This document shows positions 44,523 through 53,390 of a stretch of DNA of 64,000 nucleotides, piece by piece (within the stretch, counting starts at the first letter, position 1; each line of letters begins with the position of its first letter). A program made the translations under genes and the position numbers. The DNA is from Beutenbergia cavernae DSM 12333. GTDB taxonomy: Bacteria; Actinomycetota; Actinomycetes; Actinomycetales; Beutenbergiaceae. The notes under the pieces were generated by a model. The model worked only from the letters and a program-made list of their open reading frames with translations. It ran no database searches and was not told the DNA's origin. Location of the stretch: positions 744,001 through 808,000 of the forward strand of contig NC_012669.1 of assembly GCF_000023105.1 (NCBI RefSeq), given 5' to 3'.

Positions 44523-45113
44523 CGAATCTGGCCGGGCGAGCGCGGCGATCCCGTCCACGAGCACCCGCACGAGGGCGTCGAAGCTGCGGTCCAGATCCTG
44601 CGGGAGGCGCAGTCCGCCGCCCAGCTCGAGCAGCACGAAGCCGTGCACCGAGGCGCGAAGCACGCGGATGGCGTCGATCATGCGGTCCGGGGGGAGGTCG
44701 AACCCGCGCAGTGCCGCTGCCGCGAGATTCACCGCCTCCCGGGCGGCGTCGCGCAGCCCGGCGTCGGCCGGGTCGTCGGGGTCGGGTGCGACCTGGGTCG
44801 CCGCGTACCGGCCGGGGTGCTCATGGCCGAACGATCGCCACGCGTGCGCCAGGTGCTCGACGGCGTCCGGTCCGGAGCGGCCGATGGTCGCCTCGGCCAT
44901 GGCGCGCGTGAGGTCCCGCACGGCGACGACGGCGACCCCGCGGCGCAGGTCCGCCAGCGACGCGACGTGCTTGTACAGGCTGGGCGTCGCGACGCCGGCC
45001 GCCGAGGCGACACGCGCGAGCGTGAGGTCGTCGAACCCGCGCGGGCCGCCGTCGTCGACCAGGCGGAGCGCGAGCGCGACGACGGCGTCGCGGGAGAGCC
45101 CCGCCCTAGGCAC
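44520..45113 (-). CDS. TetR/AcrR family regulator
   Basis: A 197-residue TetR-family protein. The HTH with LTLARVASAAGVATPSLYKHV is at about residues 28-48; the WHG/TetR_C_33-type C-terminal domain (HAWRSFGHEHPGRYAATQ; GFVLLELGGGL) fits. GTG start at 45113, overlapping the hydrolase stop by 8 bases, so the two are one operon. It probably represses this operon through the palindromes upstream of the hydrolase gene. Effector unknown. Confidence 0.9.
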   Translation of the reverse strand: MPRAGLSRDAVVALALRLVDDGGPRGFDDLTLARVASAAGVATPSLYKHVASLADLRRGVAVVAVRDLTRAMAEATIGRSGPDAVEHLAHAWRSFGHEHPGRYAATQVAPDPDDPADAGLRDAAREAVNLAAAALRGFDLPPDRMIDAIRVLRASVHGFVLLELGGGLRLPQDLDRSFDALVRVLVDGIAALARPDS

Positions 45114-45936
45114 GGGCGCTGGGCAGGGCGGCGAGGTGGTCGAGCACGGCGGGCACGACGACGTCCGGGCGCTGGTGCTGCGGGTAGTGGCCGCACTCGT
45201 CGACGAGCTCGACGCGCGCACGCATCACGCTCCGGATCCAGTCGGCCTCCGCGGCCGGGTCCGGGTAGTCCGGATCCACGGCACCGAGGAGTGCAAGCGT
45301 GGGGGTGTCGACGTCGCCGAGGCGCGCGGTCACCGGGTCGTGGTCGAGCTGGAGCGCGAGGTTGCGCAGTGCGGCGAGGTGCCCCGGGCGGCGGAGCGCC
45401 GCACGGATCTCGGCCACGTGGGCGTCGAGCCGCGGCGACGTCCGGCCCGCGTTCAGCGAGCGGTAGAACCGCGCCCAGAACCCCGCGCCCCACCCGCCTG
45501 CCAGGGCGGCGCGGTACAGCAGGCGATTCATGGCTCGGCGGGTGCCGGACGCCTCCGGCTCGCGCAGGAACGGGCCGAGGAGCACGAGGCCGCGCACGGC
45601 GTCCGGGCGCTCAGCGGCTGCCCAGGCGGACGCCGCGGCGCCCATCGAGTTGCCGACGAGCACGGCCGGGCCCCCGAGGTGCTCGACGAGCGCGAGCACG
45701 TCCCACCCCGTCTCGACGTCGCCGTATGCCGGGAACGTCGTGTCGGAGTCGCCGTGGCCGCGCAGGTCGGTGACGGCGACGCGGTAGCCGGCGGCGACGA
45801 GAGCCGGGGCGAGATCGTCGTAGGCGGACCGGAGGTCGCCCATGCCGGGCACGGCCACCACGAGCGGCCCGGTCCCGGTGACGGTGTAGGCGATCCGGCC
45901 GCCCGGCCGGTCGAGGTACTGCAGTTGCTGTGTCAT
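45106..45936 (-). CDS. Alpha/beta hydrolase
   Basis: A 276-residue alpha/beta hydrolase fold-1 enzyme. Motifs are VVAVPGMGDLRSAY (oxyanion), the nucleophile VGNSMGAAA, Asp in LLGAVDPDYPD, and His in VDECGHYPQHQRPD. No signal peptide. The ATG at 45936 is preferred, since an upstream in-frame ATG lies within the operator. It is probably co-regulated with the tetR gene, suggesting turnover of the TetR ligand. Confidence 0.9.
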   Translation of the reverse strand: MTQQLQYLDRPGGRIAYTVTGTGPLVVAVPGMGDLRSAYDDLAPALVAAGYRVAVTDLRGHGDSDTTFPAYGDVETGWDVLALVEHLGGPAVLVGNSMGAAASAWAAAERPDAVRGLVLLGPFLREPEASGTRRAMNRLLYRAALAGGWGAGFWARFYRSLNAGRTSPRLDAHVAEIRAALRRPGHLAALRNLALQLDHDPVTARLGDVDTPTLALLGAVDPDYPDPAAEADWIRSVMRARVELVDECGHYPQHQRPDVVVPAVLDHLAALPSARA

Positions 45937-45963
45937 AGCGAGAAGGCTATGGCTATTAGCCAT
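45934..45963. promoter_or_regulatory. Operator palindromes between the hydrolase-tetR and panC promoters
   Basis: ATGGCT-ATT-AGCCAT (45949-45963) and CATAGC-GAGAAG-GCTATG (45934-45951) overlap. On the minus strand TTGACG (45972-45967) and TAGCCT (45949-45944) form a -35/-10 pair with a 17-base spacer, with the first palindrome in the spacer. On the plus strand TTGCTG (45925-45930) and TATGGC (45948-45953) also have 17-base spacing. Confidence 0.5.
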
Positions 45964-45999
45964 GATCGTCAACCCTCGACGTGCGGGAGGATGGGCGCC

Positions 46000-47856
46000 G
46001 TGAACTCCAGCAGGCCGGGGCGGCTCGGCGTCGGTGTGGTGGGAGCGGGACGCGTGGGCGCGGTGCTCGGGAACGCGCTGCGGGCGTCCGGGCACGCCGT
46101 CGTCGGCGCGAGCGGCGTGTCGGCCGCCTCGCGCGACCGGATCGAGATGCTCCTGCCCGGCGTGCCCGTCCTGGAGGTGCAGCAGGTCGTCGAGCGCAGC
46201 GAGCTCGTGCTCCTCGCCGTGCCGGACGACGCGCTCACCGAGCTCGTCTCCGGTCTCGCGGCGCTCGGCGCGTGGCAGCCGGGACAGCTCGTCGTGCACA
46301 CGTCCGGCCGCTACGGCACGGCGGTGCTGGGCCCCGCCGCCGCGGTCGGGGCGATCCCGCTCGCGATCCATCCCGCGATGACGTTCACCGGCACCTCCCT
46401 CGATCTCACGCGGCTCGTCGGCTGCCCGTTCGCCGTCACCGCTCCGGGTCCGGTGCTGCCCATCGGGGAGGCGCTCGTCGTCGAGATCGGCGGCGAGCCG
46501 GTCGTCTTGCGGGAGTCGGCGCGCCCCACCTACCACGCGGCCCTCGCGCACGCCTCGAACCACCTCGTGACGCTCGTCGGGCAGGCGGAGCGGCTGCTCG
46601 CGGGCGCCGGCGTCGAGGATCCCGGGTACCTGCTCGCGCCGCTCGTGGGTGCGTCGCTGGACGGCGTGGTGCGTTCCGGGGAGGCGGCGCTCACGGGTCC
46701 CGTTTCGCGTGGCGACGTCGGCACGGTGGCGGCGCACCTCGAGGTGCTCGGCCGGCTCGCCGCCGAGGACCCCGGTCTCGTCGACGTCCCGCGGACCTAC
46801 CGCGCCCTGGCGCGGGCCACCACGCAGCGGGCGCTCGTCGCGGGGCGCATCGGCGAGGGTGCGGCGCAGCAGCTCCTCGACGTGCTCGCCGACGACGGCG
46901 GGCGCCCCGCGGACGCCGTCGGCCCGCTGGCCGCGAGCGGGGCGAGCTCGACGGCGACGCGCGCGCCGGCGTCGCCCCGCGACCTGCCGGCTCCCGTCAC
47001 GTCCGTCGCACGCACCACGGCCGAGCTCCGCGCGGCGCGCGCGGACATGCCGGGCGACGTCGCCGTCGTGATGACGATGGGTGCGCTGCACGACGGGCAC
47101 GTCGCGCTGGTCCGGGCGGCGCGGCGCGAGGCGCGGCACGTCGTCGTCACCGTCTTCGTCAACCCGCTCCAGTTCGGCGACGCCGCGGACCTGGCGTCGT
47201 ACCCCCGCACCCTGGACGACGACGTCGCCGCCCTGCGCGCGCTCGGCCCCGACGCCCCGGATCTCGTCTTCGCGCCGTCGGCCGACGAGATGTACCCGGG
47301 CGGGACGCCGCGGGTGACGGTCTCGGCCGGCCCGGTCGGCGCGGCGTACGAGGGCGCCTCACGCCCCGGGCACTTCGACGGGATGCTCACGGTCGTCCTC
47401 AAGCTGCTGCACCTCGTGCAGCCCGCGGTGGCGATGTTCGGCCAGAAGGACGCCCAGCAGCTCGCGCTCGTGCGGGCCATGGTGGGCGACCTCGACGTGC
47501 CGACCCGCGTCGTCGCCGTCCCCACGGTGCGCGAGGCGGACGGGCTCGCGCTGAGCAGCCGCAACGCGCGCCTGGACGCCGGGGCGCGGGACGCCGCGCT
47601 CGCCCTGTCCGCGGCGCTGCGGGCCGGGCGGGTGCGCGCCGAGGCCGGGGACGACGCCGGGGCGGTGCTCGCCGCGGCCCAGGACGTGCTCGATGGGGCC
47701 GACCCCCGCGTCGCTGTGGACTACCTCGCGCTCGTCGACCCGGCCCGCATGGTGCCCGTCGACGTCGACGCCACCGGGCAGGTGGTCCTGCTGGTTGCGG
47801 CGGTCGTCGACGGCGTCCGGCTCATCGACAACACCCCGCTCGAGCTGCACCCGTGA
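46000..47856 (+). CDS. panC: DUF2520/Rossmann reductase fused to pantothenate synthetase
   Basis: A 618-residue two-domain protein. Residues 1-300 are a Rossmann-like plus DUF2520 protein (LGVGVVGAGRVGAVLGNAL; LAIHPAMTFTGTSLDL; the helical C-terminal half with PTYHAALAHASNHLVTLVGQAE). A ~40-residue Ala/Ser/Pro linker follows. Residues ~335-618 are PanC: MTMGALHDGH at 358-367, VNPLQFG, FGQKDAQQL and LSSRNARLD. PanC joins pantoate and beta-alanine with ATP to make pantothenate for coenzyme A. The N-terminal half resembles ketopantoate reductase-like NADP oxidoreductases and may supply pantoate, but that is inference. GTG at 46000 with GGGAGG upstream. Confidence 0.92.
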   Translation: MNSSRPGRLGVGVVGAGRVGAVLGNALRASGHAVVGASGVSAASRDRIEMLLPGVPVLEVQQVVERSELVLLAVPDDALTELVSGLAALGAWQPGQLVVHTSGRYGTAVLGPAAAVGAIPLAIHPAMTFTGTSLDLTRLVGCPFAVTAPGPVLPIGEALVVEIGGEPVVLRESARPTYHAALAHASNHLVTLVGQAERLLAGAGVEDPGYLLAPLVGASLDGVVRSGEAALTGPVSRGDVGTVAAHLEVLGRLAAEDPGLVDVPRTYRALARATTQRALVAGRIGEGAAQQLLDVLADDGGRPADAVGPLAASGASSTATRAPASPRDLPAPVTSVARTTAELRAARADMPGDVAVVMTMGALHDGHVALVRAARREARHVVVTVFVNPLQFGDAADLASYPRTLDDDVAALRALGPDAPDLVFAPSADEMYPGGTPRVTVSAGPVGAAYEGASRPGHFDGMLTVVLKLLHLVQPAVAMFGQKDAQQLALVRAMVGDLDVPTRVVAVPTVREADGLALSSRNARLDAGARDAALALSAALRAGRVRAEAGDDAGAVLAAAQDVLDGADPRVAVDYLALVDPARMVPVDVDATGQVVLLVAAVVDGVRLIDNTPLELHP

Positions 47857-47860
47857 GCGC

Positions 47861-48490
47861 TCAGGGCAGCAGCCCGCTGCGGTAGCCCGCGGCGACGGCC
47901 GCCGCGCGGTCCGGCACGCCGAGCTTCGCGTACACGTGCAGCAGGTGCGTCTTCACCGTCGCCTCCGTCACACCCAGCAGCTGGGCGGCCTGCCGGTTCG
48001 TGCGACCGTCGGCGACCAGCCGCAGCACGTCGACCTCGCGCCCCGACAACGCGGCGGGCGCCGGCTGCTGGCGGGCCCGGACCCGGCTGACGAGCAGCCC
48101 GGCCACCGACGGCGCGAGGAACGTCTCGCCGTCTGCCACGGCCCGCACCGCACGGAAGAGCTCCTCGCGCGGGGCGTCCTTGAGCACGTAGCCGCGGGCG
48201 CCGGCGTCCAGCGCCGGCAGCACGTCGTCGGGCGTGTCGTACGTCGTGAGGACGAGGACCGCCACGCCGGGTGCGGACGCCGCGAGGTGGGTGATGAGGG
48301 AGACGCCACCACCGGGCATGCGCAGGTCGGTCACGACGAGATCGGGACTCGTCGCGGCGACGACGGCGAGCGCCTCGTCCGCGGACGCCGCCTCACCGAC
48401 GACGTCGAGGTCGTCGGTCGTCGCGAGCTGCCCCCGGATGCCGTCGCGGACCACGGGATGGTCGTCGACGACCACGATCCGGATGCTCAC
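47861..48490 (-). CDS. NarL/LuxR family response regulator
   Basis: A 209-residue regulator. The receiver domain spans 1-120 with the phosphoacceptor Asp55 (LVVTDLRMPG), acidic pocket VDDHP and Lys in LKDAP. The LuxR HTH is at about 140-209 (LSGREVDVLRLVADGRTNRQAAQLLGVTEATVKTHL region). GTG start overlapping the kinase stop by 4 bases. Targets unknown; the adjacent DUF418 gene is a candidate. Confidence 0.94.
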   Translation of the reverse strand: MSIRIVVVDDHPVVRDGIRGQLATTDDLDVVGEAASADEALAVVAATSPDLVVTDLRMPGGGVSLITHLAASAPGVAVLVLTTYDTPDDVLPALDAGARGYVLKDAPREELFRAVRAVADGETFLAPSVAGLLVSRVRARQQPAPAALSGREVDVLRLVADGRTNRQAAQLLGVTEATVKTHLLHVYAKLGVPDRAAAVAAGYRSGLLP

Positions 48491-49788
48491 CCCTGCGCTC
48501 CGCTCAGCCCGGCCGGGGCGCCGTCGTCGGCCGGCGCACCCTCGGCACGCGGCGACCCGGACCCGCCGCCGATCCCGGCCGCCTGCCGGGGCAGCCGCAC
48601 GGTCACGGTGGTGCCCGCGCCCGGGGCGGAGACTACGTCGACCGTGCCGCCGAGCGCGGTCGCGCGCGCAGCGAGCGCTGTGAGGCCGTAGCCGCCGTCG
48701 GAGCTGCCCCGCGCCCCGGGTGCGAAGCCGACGCCGTCGTCGCGCACGCGCAGGACGACGACGCCGGGCGGGTACGTGAGCGAGACGCTCGCCGTGCCGG
48801 CCCGGGCGTGCCGTGCGACGTTGGCGAGGCACTCCGTCAGGGCCCGCAGGAGCGCGTGCTCCACGTCGGCGCCGAGGCGATCCGGCGGCTCGGCGAGCCG
48901 GACGTCGGCGGTCGCCGTCGACCGCTCCTGCCAGGCCGCGACGGCGCCCCGCACGGCTTCGAGGAACCGCCCCTCCGCGAGCGGGCCGGGTCGCAGGGCC
49001 GCGACGGACCGGCGTGCCTCGCGGAGGCTCTCGCGCGCCAGGTCGCGGGCCAGGCGCACCCGCCGGACCGAGGGGTGGGCGTCCCCGAGCTCCGCCTCCG
49101 CGGCCTCGAGCTGGGCGGTGACCCCGGCGAGGCCCTGGGCGAGCGTGTCGTGGATCTCGCCGGCGAGGCGAGCGCGTTCGGCCGCCACGCCCGCGTCGTG
49201 GGCCTCGCGCACGAGGTCCGCCTGGAGGGCGAGGTTGGCCTCGTGCGCCAGCTCGAGCTCGACCCGCAGCTCGCGCTCGCGCCGCTCCTGGCGCTCCGAG
49301 CTGCGGATCGTCCAGCCGATGACCGACGAGAGCCCGACGCTGCCGAGGAGGATCGCGAGGAACGGGCCGGAGAGATCCAGGCCGTCGCGGTCGGTGACGG
49401 TGAGGACGCCGGTCACCGCCGTCGCGGCGTACGCCCACCCGCCGGGGAGCACGACGAAGCACATCGCGAAGCACGAGAGGAGCACCGGGAAGAACACGAA
49501 GTCCTCGGTCTTCAGCCACCACGCCCCGGCCAGGAGGCCGACGAGGTAGACGGCCATGGGAAGGAACCGCGACTCGGGCCAGGCGGGATGGAGCACCACC
49601 CAGCCGACGTGCCAGACGACGACGGCGGCGCTCACCGCGAGCACCATGGGCGTCGCGACGCCGAGCACGAGGGCGACGGCGAGGCACGGCGCGAGCGCGA
49701 GCAGCGGGACGTACAGCCACACGAGGCTCGACCACTCGCGCCGCTGCGGCTCCTCGCCCGGTTGGTGCGCGACGTCCGCCTCGACCAT
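48487..49788 (-). CDS. Sensor histidine kinase (HisKA_3)
   Basis: A 433-residue membrane sensor with five or six transmembrane segments in residues 22-162. A coiled coil (about 164-205) is followed by the HisKA_3 dimerisation domain with His213 in AGEIHDTLAQGLAG, and an HATPase domain (about 300-410; ALTECLANVARHARA, DDGVGFAPG, GYGLTALAARATALGG). No large extracytoplasmic loop, so the signal is probably sensed in the membrane. The ATG at 49788 has GGAGGTGA at ideal spacing. It forms a two-component system with the gene downstream. Confidence 0.94.
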   Translation of the reverse strand: MVEADVAHQPGEEPQRREWSSLVWLYVPLLALAPCLAVALVLGVATPMVLAVSAAVVVWHVGWVVLHPAWPESRFLPMAVYLVGLLAGAWWLKTEDFVFFPVLLSCFAMCFVVLPGGWAYAATAVTGVLTVTDRDGLDLSGPFLAILLGSVGLSSVIGWTIRSSERQERRERELRVELELAHEANLALQADLVREAHDAGVAAERARLAGEIHDTLAQGLAGVTAQLEAAEAELGDAHPSVRRVRLARDLARESLREARRSVAALRPGPLAEGRFLEAVRGAVAAWQERSTATADVRLAEPPDRLGADVEHALLRALTECLANVARHARAGTASVSLTYPPGVVVLRVRDDGVGFAPGARGSSDGGYGLTALAARATALGGTVDVVSAPGAGTTVTVRLPRQAAGIGGGSGSPRAEGAPADDGAPAGLSGAQG

Positions 49789-49793
49789 GCACG

Positions 49794-51011
49794 TCACCTC
49801 CCTGCTCCGACCGGTGCGCTCGATCCTCCCACCGCCCGGCTCGGCGTGGCATAGCTGCGCCGCAGCAGGGTCTCCGCCGCTCCCCGCGACCCCCGGCGGG
49901 CGAGGACCACTGCGAGCACCACCGTCAGGCCCCAGCACGCCAAGGCGAGCGCGACGGACGCGGCCGGCCAGATGCGCGCACCGAGCCCGAGCGTCCACGC
50001 CGGAAGCAGCGCGACGAACACCACCGACTGCGCCAGGTAGCACGTGAGCGAGCGCTCCCCGGTCGCGGCGAGGGCGTGCGTGAGCCGGGACGCCCGCCCC
50101 CGACGACGCAGGCTGAACAGGGCGATCGCGGCGGCGTACCCGAGCCCGCCGAGCAGGCCGGTGGCGACGTGCAGGACGGAGACGAGCGTCGCCGTCGCGC
50201 CTGCCGGGTGCCACACCTCGGCCACCACGAGCGCGGCGGGCAGGCCGCCGACGAGCCCAGCCGCGATGCCACCGACAGCCCAGCCGCGCAGCAGCGGACG
50301 ATGATCGGCGGGCCGATCGAGGATGCGTCGCCGGCCGGCCCAGAGGCCGATGAGCGCCGCCGGGACCACCCCGACCATGCCGACCGTGCCGATGAGCCAC
50401 TCCGGCGCACGCCACGCCATCGCCTCGAGGGGGTCGGCGATCGCGACGGACCAGAACAGCGTGCGCTCTGCCGTCGGGCCCGGGTCCGCCATCGTGACGC
50501 CCTGGACGAACGGCGTGACGACCGCCGTCGCCACCGCCACCCGGAGCAGCACCTTGTCCGACGAGCGCAGGAACGCGACGAGCAGGAGGCTCACGAGGCC
50601 GTACGCCCCGAGCACGTCGCCGGAGAACAGCAGGAGCGCGTGCCCGGCGCCGAACACCAGCAGCGCCAGGCCGCGCCGGCGCACCCGGCGTCGCGCCTCG
50701 GCGTCACCCCCGGATCCCGCGGCGCTCGCGCGGGCGGCGATGCGCGCGACCCCGTAGCCGAACAGCGCCGCGAAGAGCGGGTAGGCGCGAGAGTCGACGG
50801 CGCCGACGACGACGCCGCTCGCCACGCGGTCCCACCACTCGGGCGAGAGCACGTGCTGGCGCATGCCGTACGGCCGGTCGTAGAGGTAGATCCCGACGTT
50901 CGCGACGGCGATGAGGGCGAGCATGACGCCGCGCGCGAGGTCGGGGGCGAGCGCACGGTCGGGTCGTGGTGCGGCACTCGTGTCGGTCGTGGCCCCGTCG
51001 GGGACTGTCAT
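49794..51011 (-). CDS. DUF418 membrane protein
   Basis: A 405-residue protein with about ten hydrophobic segments. It matches the DUF418/YeiB-type layout: an N-terminal LAPDLARGVMLALIAVANVG and RAYPLFAALFGYG, and a late ATGERSLTCYLAQSVVF. Function unknown, perhaps acyl or small-molecule transfer across the membrane as in related acyltransferase-3 proteins. ATG at 51011 with a good Shine-Dalgarno. The kinase gene starts 5 bases after its stop, so it probably heads the operon. Confidence 0.88.
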   Translation of the reverse strand: MTVPDGATTDTSAAPRPDRALAPDLARGVMLALIAVANVGIYLYDRPYGMRQHVLSPEWWDRVASGVVVGAVDSRAYPLFAALFGYGVARIAARASAAGSGGDAEARRRVRRRGLALLVFGAGHALLLFSGDVLGAYGLVSLLLVAFLRSSDKVLLRVAVATAVVTPFVQGVTMADPGPTAERTLFWSVAIADPLEAMAWRAPEWLIGTVGMVGVVPAALIGLWAGRRRILDRPADHRPLLRGWAVGGIAAGLVGGLPAALVVAEVWHPAGATATLVSVLHVATGLLGGLGYAAAIALFSLRRRGRASRLTHALAATGERSLTCYLAQSVVFVALLPAWTLGLGARIWPAASVALALACWGLTVVLAVVLARRGSRGAAETLLRRSYATPSRAVGGSSAPVGAGR

Positions 51012-51131
51012 GTCGGCTCCCTCCGCCTGTGTCTCCCGACGCTACGAACGGTGCGCGACGCCGTCGTCGACCGGTCGACGGCGCCCGCCTCCGCCGATCG
51101 GTGGAGGCGGGGCGCGCCGTAGACTTCCCGG

Positions 51132-52643
51132 GTGAACGAGCAGCCCGACACCGCCGAGCAGCCCGACGTGCCCGAGCAGATGCGCGTCCGCCGCGAGAAG
51201 CGGGACCGCCTGCTCGCCCGCGGCATCGACCCGTACCCCGTGTCCGTGCCGCGCACGACGACGATCGCGCACGTGCGCGCGGCCCACCCTGACCTCGAGC
51301 CGGGGCAGGAGACGGACGACGTCGTCGGCGTCGCCGGGCGCGTGATGTTCCTGCGCAACACCGGCAAGCTGTGCTTCGTGACGATCGCCGACGGCGCGGG
51401 CACCACGCTCCAGGCGATGCTCTCGCAGGCGGAGGTCGGTGCGGAGAGCCTCGAGGCGTTCAAGGCGGACGTCGACCTCGGCGACCACCTGTTCGTGCAC
51501 GGGCGCGTCATCTCCTCCCGCCGCGGCGAGCTCTCGGTCTTCGCCGACTCGTGGTCGATCGCCGCCAAGGCGTTGCGCCCCCTGCCGACCCTGCACGCCG
51601 GCACGAGCGAGGAGACGCGCGTCCGCCGGCGCTACCTCGACCTCATCGCGCGACCCGCGGCCCGCGACGTCGTGCGGGTGCGGGCCGAGGTCGTCCGTGC
51701 GTTGCGGGCCGCGTTCCACGAGCGCGACTTCGTCGAGGTCGAGACGCCGATGCTGCAGACCCAGCCCGGCGGTGCGGCGGCCCGGCCGTTCGTCACGCAC
51801 ATGAACGCCTACGACATCGACCTGTACCTGCGGATCGCCCCCGAGCTGTTCCTCAAGCAGGCGGTGGTCGGCGGCATCGACCGCGTCTTCGAGATCAACC
51901 GCAACTTCCGCAACGAGGGGGCGGACTCGAGCCACTCGCCGGAGTTCGCGATGCTCGAGGCGTACGAGGCGTACTCCGACTACGACGGCATGGCCCGGCT
52001 CACGCAGGAGCTCGTGCAGTCCTCGGCCCGCGCCGCTCTCGGTTCGACCACCGTGACGCTGGCGGACGGTGAGCAGTTCGACGTCGGTGGCGAGTGGCCG
52101 TCGATCTCGCTCTACGGCTCTCTCAGCGAGGCGCTCGGGCTCGAGGTCACGCCCGAGACCCCGCTGGACGAGCTGCTGCGGCTCGCGGAGAAGCACGAGC
52201 TGGAGATCGACCTCGCGACGGCGTCCCACGGCAAGGTGGTCGAGGAGATCTGGGAGCACCTGGTGCGCCCCTCGCTGCACACGCCGACGTTCGTGCGGGA
52301 CTTCCCGCTCGACACCTCACCCCTGGTGCGCGCTCATCGCGACCGCGCCGGCGTCGTCGAGAAATGGGATCTCTACATCAGGGGCGTGGAGATCGCCACC
52401 GGTTACTCGGAACTCATCGATCCCGTCGAGCAGCGCGCTCGCTTCGAGGCCCAGGCGCTTCTCGCGGCCGCCGGCGATCCGGAGGCGATGCGCGTGGACG
52501 AGGAATTCCTGGAGGCGATGGAGCACGCGCTCCCGCCGCTCGGCGGAATGGGCATGGGAATTGACCGCCTGCTCATGGCCCTCACGGGGCTCGGGGTGCG
52601 CGAGACCATCCTCTTCCCCCTCGTGAAGCCCCGCGAGAGCTGA
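51132..52643 (+). CDS. lysS: Lysyl-tRNA synthetase, class II
   Basis: A 503-residue class IIb synthetase charging tRNA-Lys. The N-terminal OB-fold anticodon domain is at about 50-165 ([22 protein letters not shown] area). Motif 1 lies near [17 protein letters not shown], motif 2 near [20 protein letters not shown], and motif 3 is [18 protein letters not shown] start. Followed by a tiny membrane protein gene and lsr2, the usual actinobacterial order. Confidence 0.97.
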   Translation: MNEQPDTAEQPDVPEQMRVRREKRDRLLARGIDPYPVSVPRTTTIAHVRAAHPDLEPGQETDDVVGVAGRVMFLRNTGKLCFVTIADGAGTTLQAMLSQAEVGAESLEAFKADVDLGDHLFVHGRVISSRRGELSVFADSWSIAAKALRPLPTLHAGTSEETRVRRRYLDLIARPAARDVVRVRAEVVRALRAAFHERDFVEVETPMLQTQPGGAAARPFVTHMNAYDIDLYLRIAPELFLKQAVVGGIDRVFEINRNFRNEGADSSHSPEFAMLEAYEAYSDYDGMARLTQELVQSSARAALGSTTVTLADGEQFDVGGEWPSISLYGSLSEALGLEVTPETPLDELLRLAEKHELEIDLATASHGKVVEEIWEHLVRPSLHTPTFVRDFPLDTSPLVRAHRDRAGVVEKWDLYIRGVEIATGYSELIDPVEQRARFEAQALLAAAGDPEAMRVDEEFLEAMEHALPPLGGMGMGIDRLLMALTGLGVRETILFPLVKPRES

Positions 52644-52660
52644 CGGCGTAGGATCGACGC

Positions 52661-52837
52661 GTGGAGATTGTTGGTGCCCTGCTTCCGCCGATCGGCCTCG
52701 CGCTGCTGTTCACCGTCGTGATCCGCGCGCTCGTGCTCGCTGACCGGCGCGAACGTGTCGCCAGGCAGCGGGAGGACGCCGAGATCGCGCGGTCGGAGCG
52801 AGCCGCCAGGCGCGCGCCCGATGACGAGCACGCCTGA
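52661..52837 (+). CDS. Small single-span membrane protein between lysS and lsr2
   Basis: A 58-residue ORF (GTG 52661, TGA 52835-52837). An N-terminal transmembrane helix (ALLPPIGLALLFTVVIRALV) is followed by a highly charged Arg/Glu-rich tail (ADRRERVARQREDAE). Very similar short proteins occupy this place after lysS in other Micrococcales, in my recollection, which supports it as real. Function unknown. It starts 18 bases after lysS. Confidence 0.75.
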   Translation: MEIVGALLPPIGLALLFTVVIRALVLADRRERVARQREDAEIARSERAARRAPDDEHA

Positions 52838-52887
52838 CGCGCTGCGCCACCGCGAACCCCTTCCGGAATAGGAATAGCGCGCTGCGA

Positions 52888-52916
52888 TTGACAGCGTCGA
52901 CGATCGGCTGAAAGCA
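52888..52916 (+). promoter_or_regulatory. Candidate lsr2 promoter
   Basis: A consensus -35 TTGACA (52888-52893) with a 17-base spacer to a poor -10, AAAGCA (52911-52916). The surrounding 120 bases are less GC-rich than the window. Confidence 0.4.
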
Positions 52917-52958
52917 TGGACGACGTACGTTCCGGCAATCGAACGATGGGGAGTCCTC

Positions 52959-53294
52959 ATGGCCCAGAAGGTGAGCGTCCTGCTGGTCGACGACGTCGAC
53001 GGCAGCGAGGCCTCGGAAACGGTGACGTTCGCTCTCGACGGCGTTTCCTACGAGATCGATCTCAACGACAAGAACGCGTCGAAGCTGCGTGACGCATTCG
53101 CGGAGTGGGTCGGTCACGCGCGCCGTTCCGGCGGCCGCCGCACGACCACGCGGGGCGCCGGGCGTCCCCGCTCGCGCGCCGGTGGGTCCGACGCCGCGGT
53201 GATCCGCGAGTGGGCGGTGGCGAACGGCTACCAGGTGAGCGATCGCGGTCGGATCTCCGCCGAGGTCCGCGAGGCGTACGACAAGGCGCACTGA
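52959..53294 (+). CDS. lsr2: Nucleoid-associated protein Lsr2
   Basis: A 111-residue H-NS-like xenogeneic silencer of actinobacteria that bridges AT-rich DNA. The N-terminal oligomerisation domain (VSVLLVDDVDGSEASETV) spans about 1-60. The DNA-binding domain has the AT-hook-like RGR at residues 96-98 (NGYQVSDRGRISAEV). Basic linker at 55-75. ATG with GGGGAG upstream. In relatives clpC commonly follows; here an inositol-related region follows instead. Confidence 0.95.
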   Translation: MAQKVSVLLVDDVDGSEASETVTFALDGVSYEIDLNDKNASKLRDAFAEWVGHARRSGGRRTTTRGAGRPRSRAGGSDAAVIREWAVANGYQVSDRGRISAEVREAYDKAH

Positions 53295-53390
53295 GCGACC
53301 TCGGGAGGCGGCGTGCGCGCCGGCTCCCGCGCATGACCGGCCGTCGATCGAGGGGTGATCGGCGGCCGGTTCGCGTGCCAGGGTGTGGCC

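Noticed and set aside
44509-45999. In-frame N-terminal extension of the panC fusion to 1115 codons
   Set aside because: It is antisense to the tetR and hydrolase genes and crosses their promoter. The GTG at 46000 has a proper Shine-Dalgarno and starts a clean Rossmann fold.
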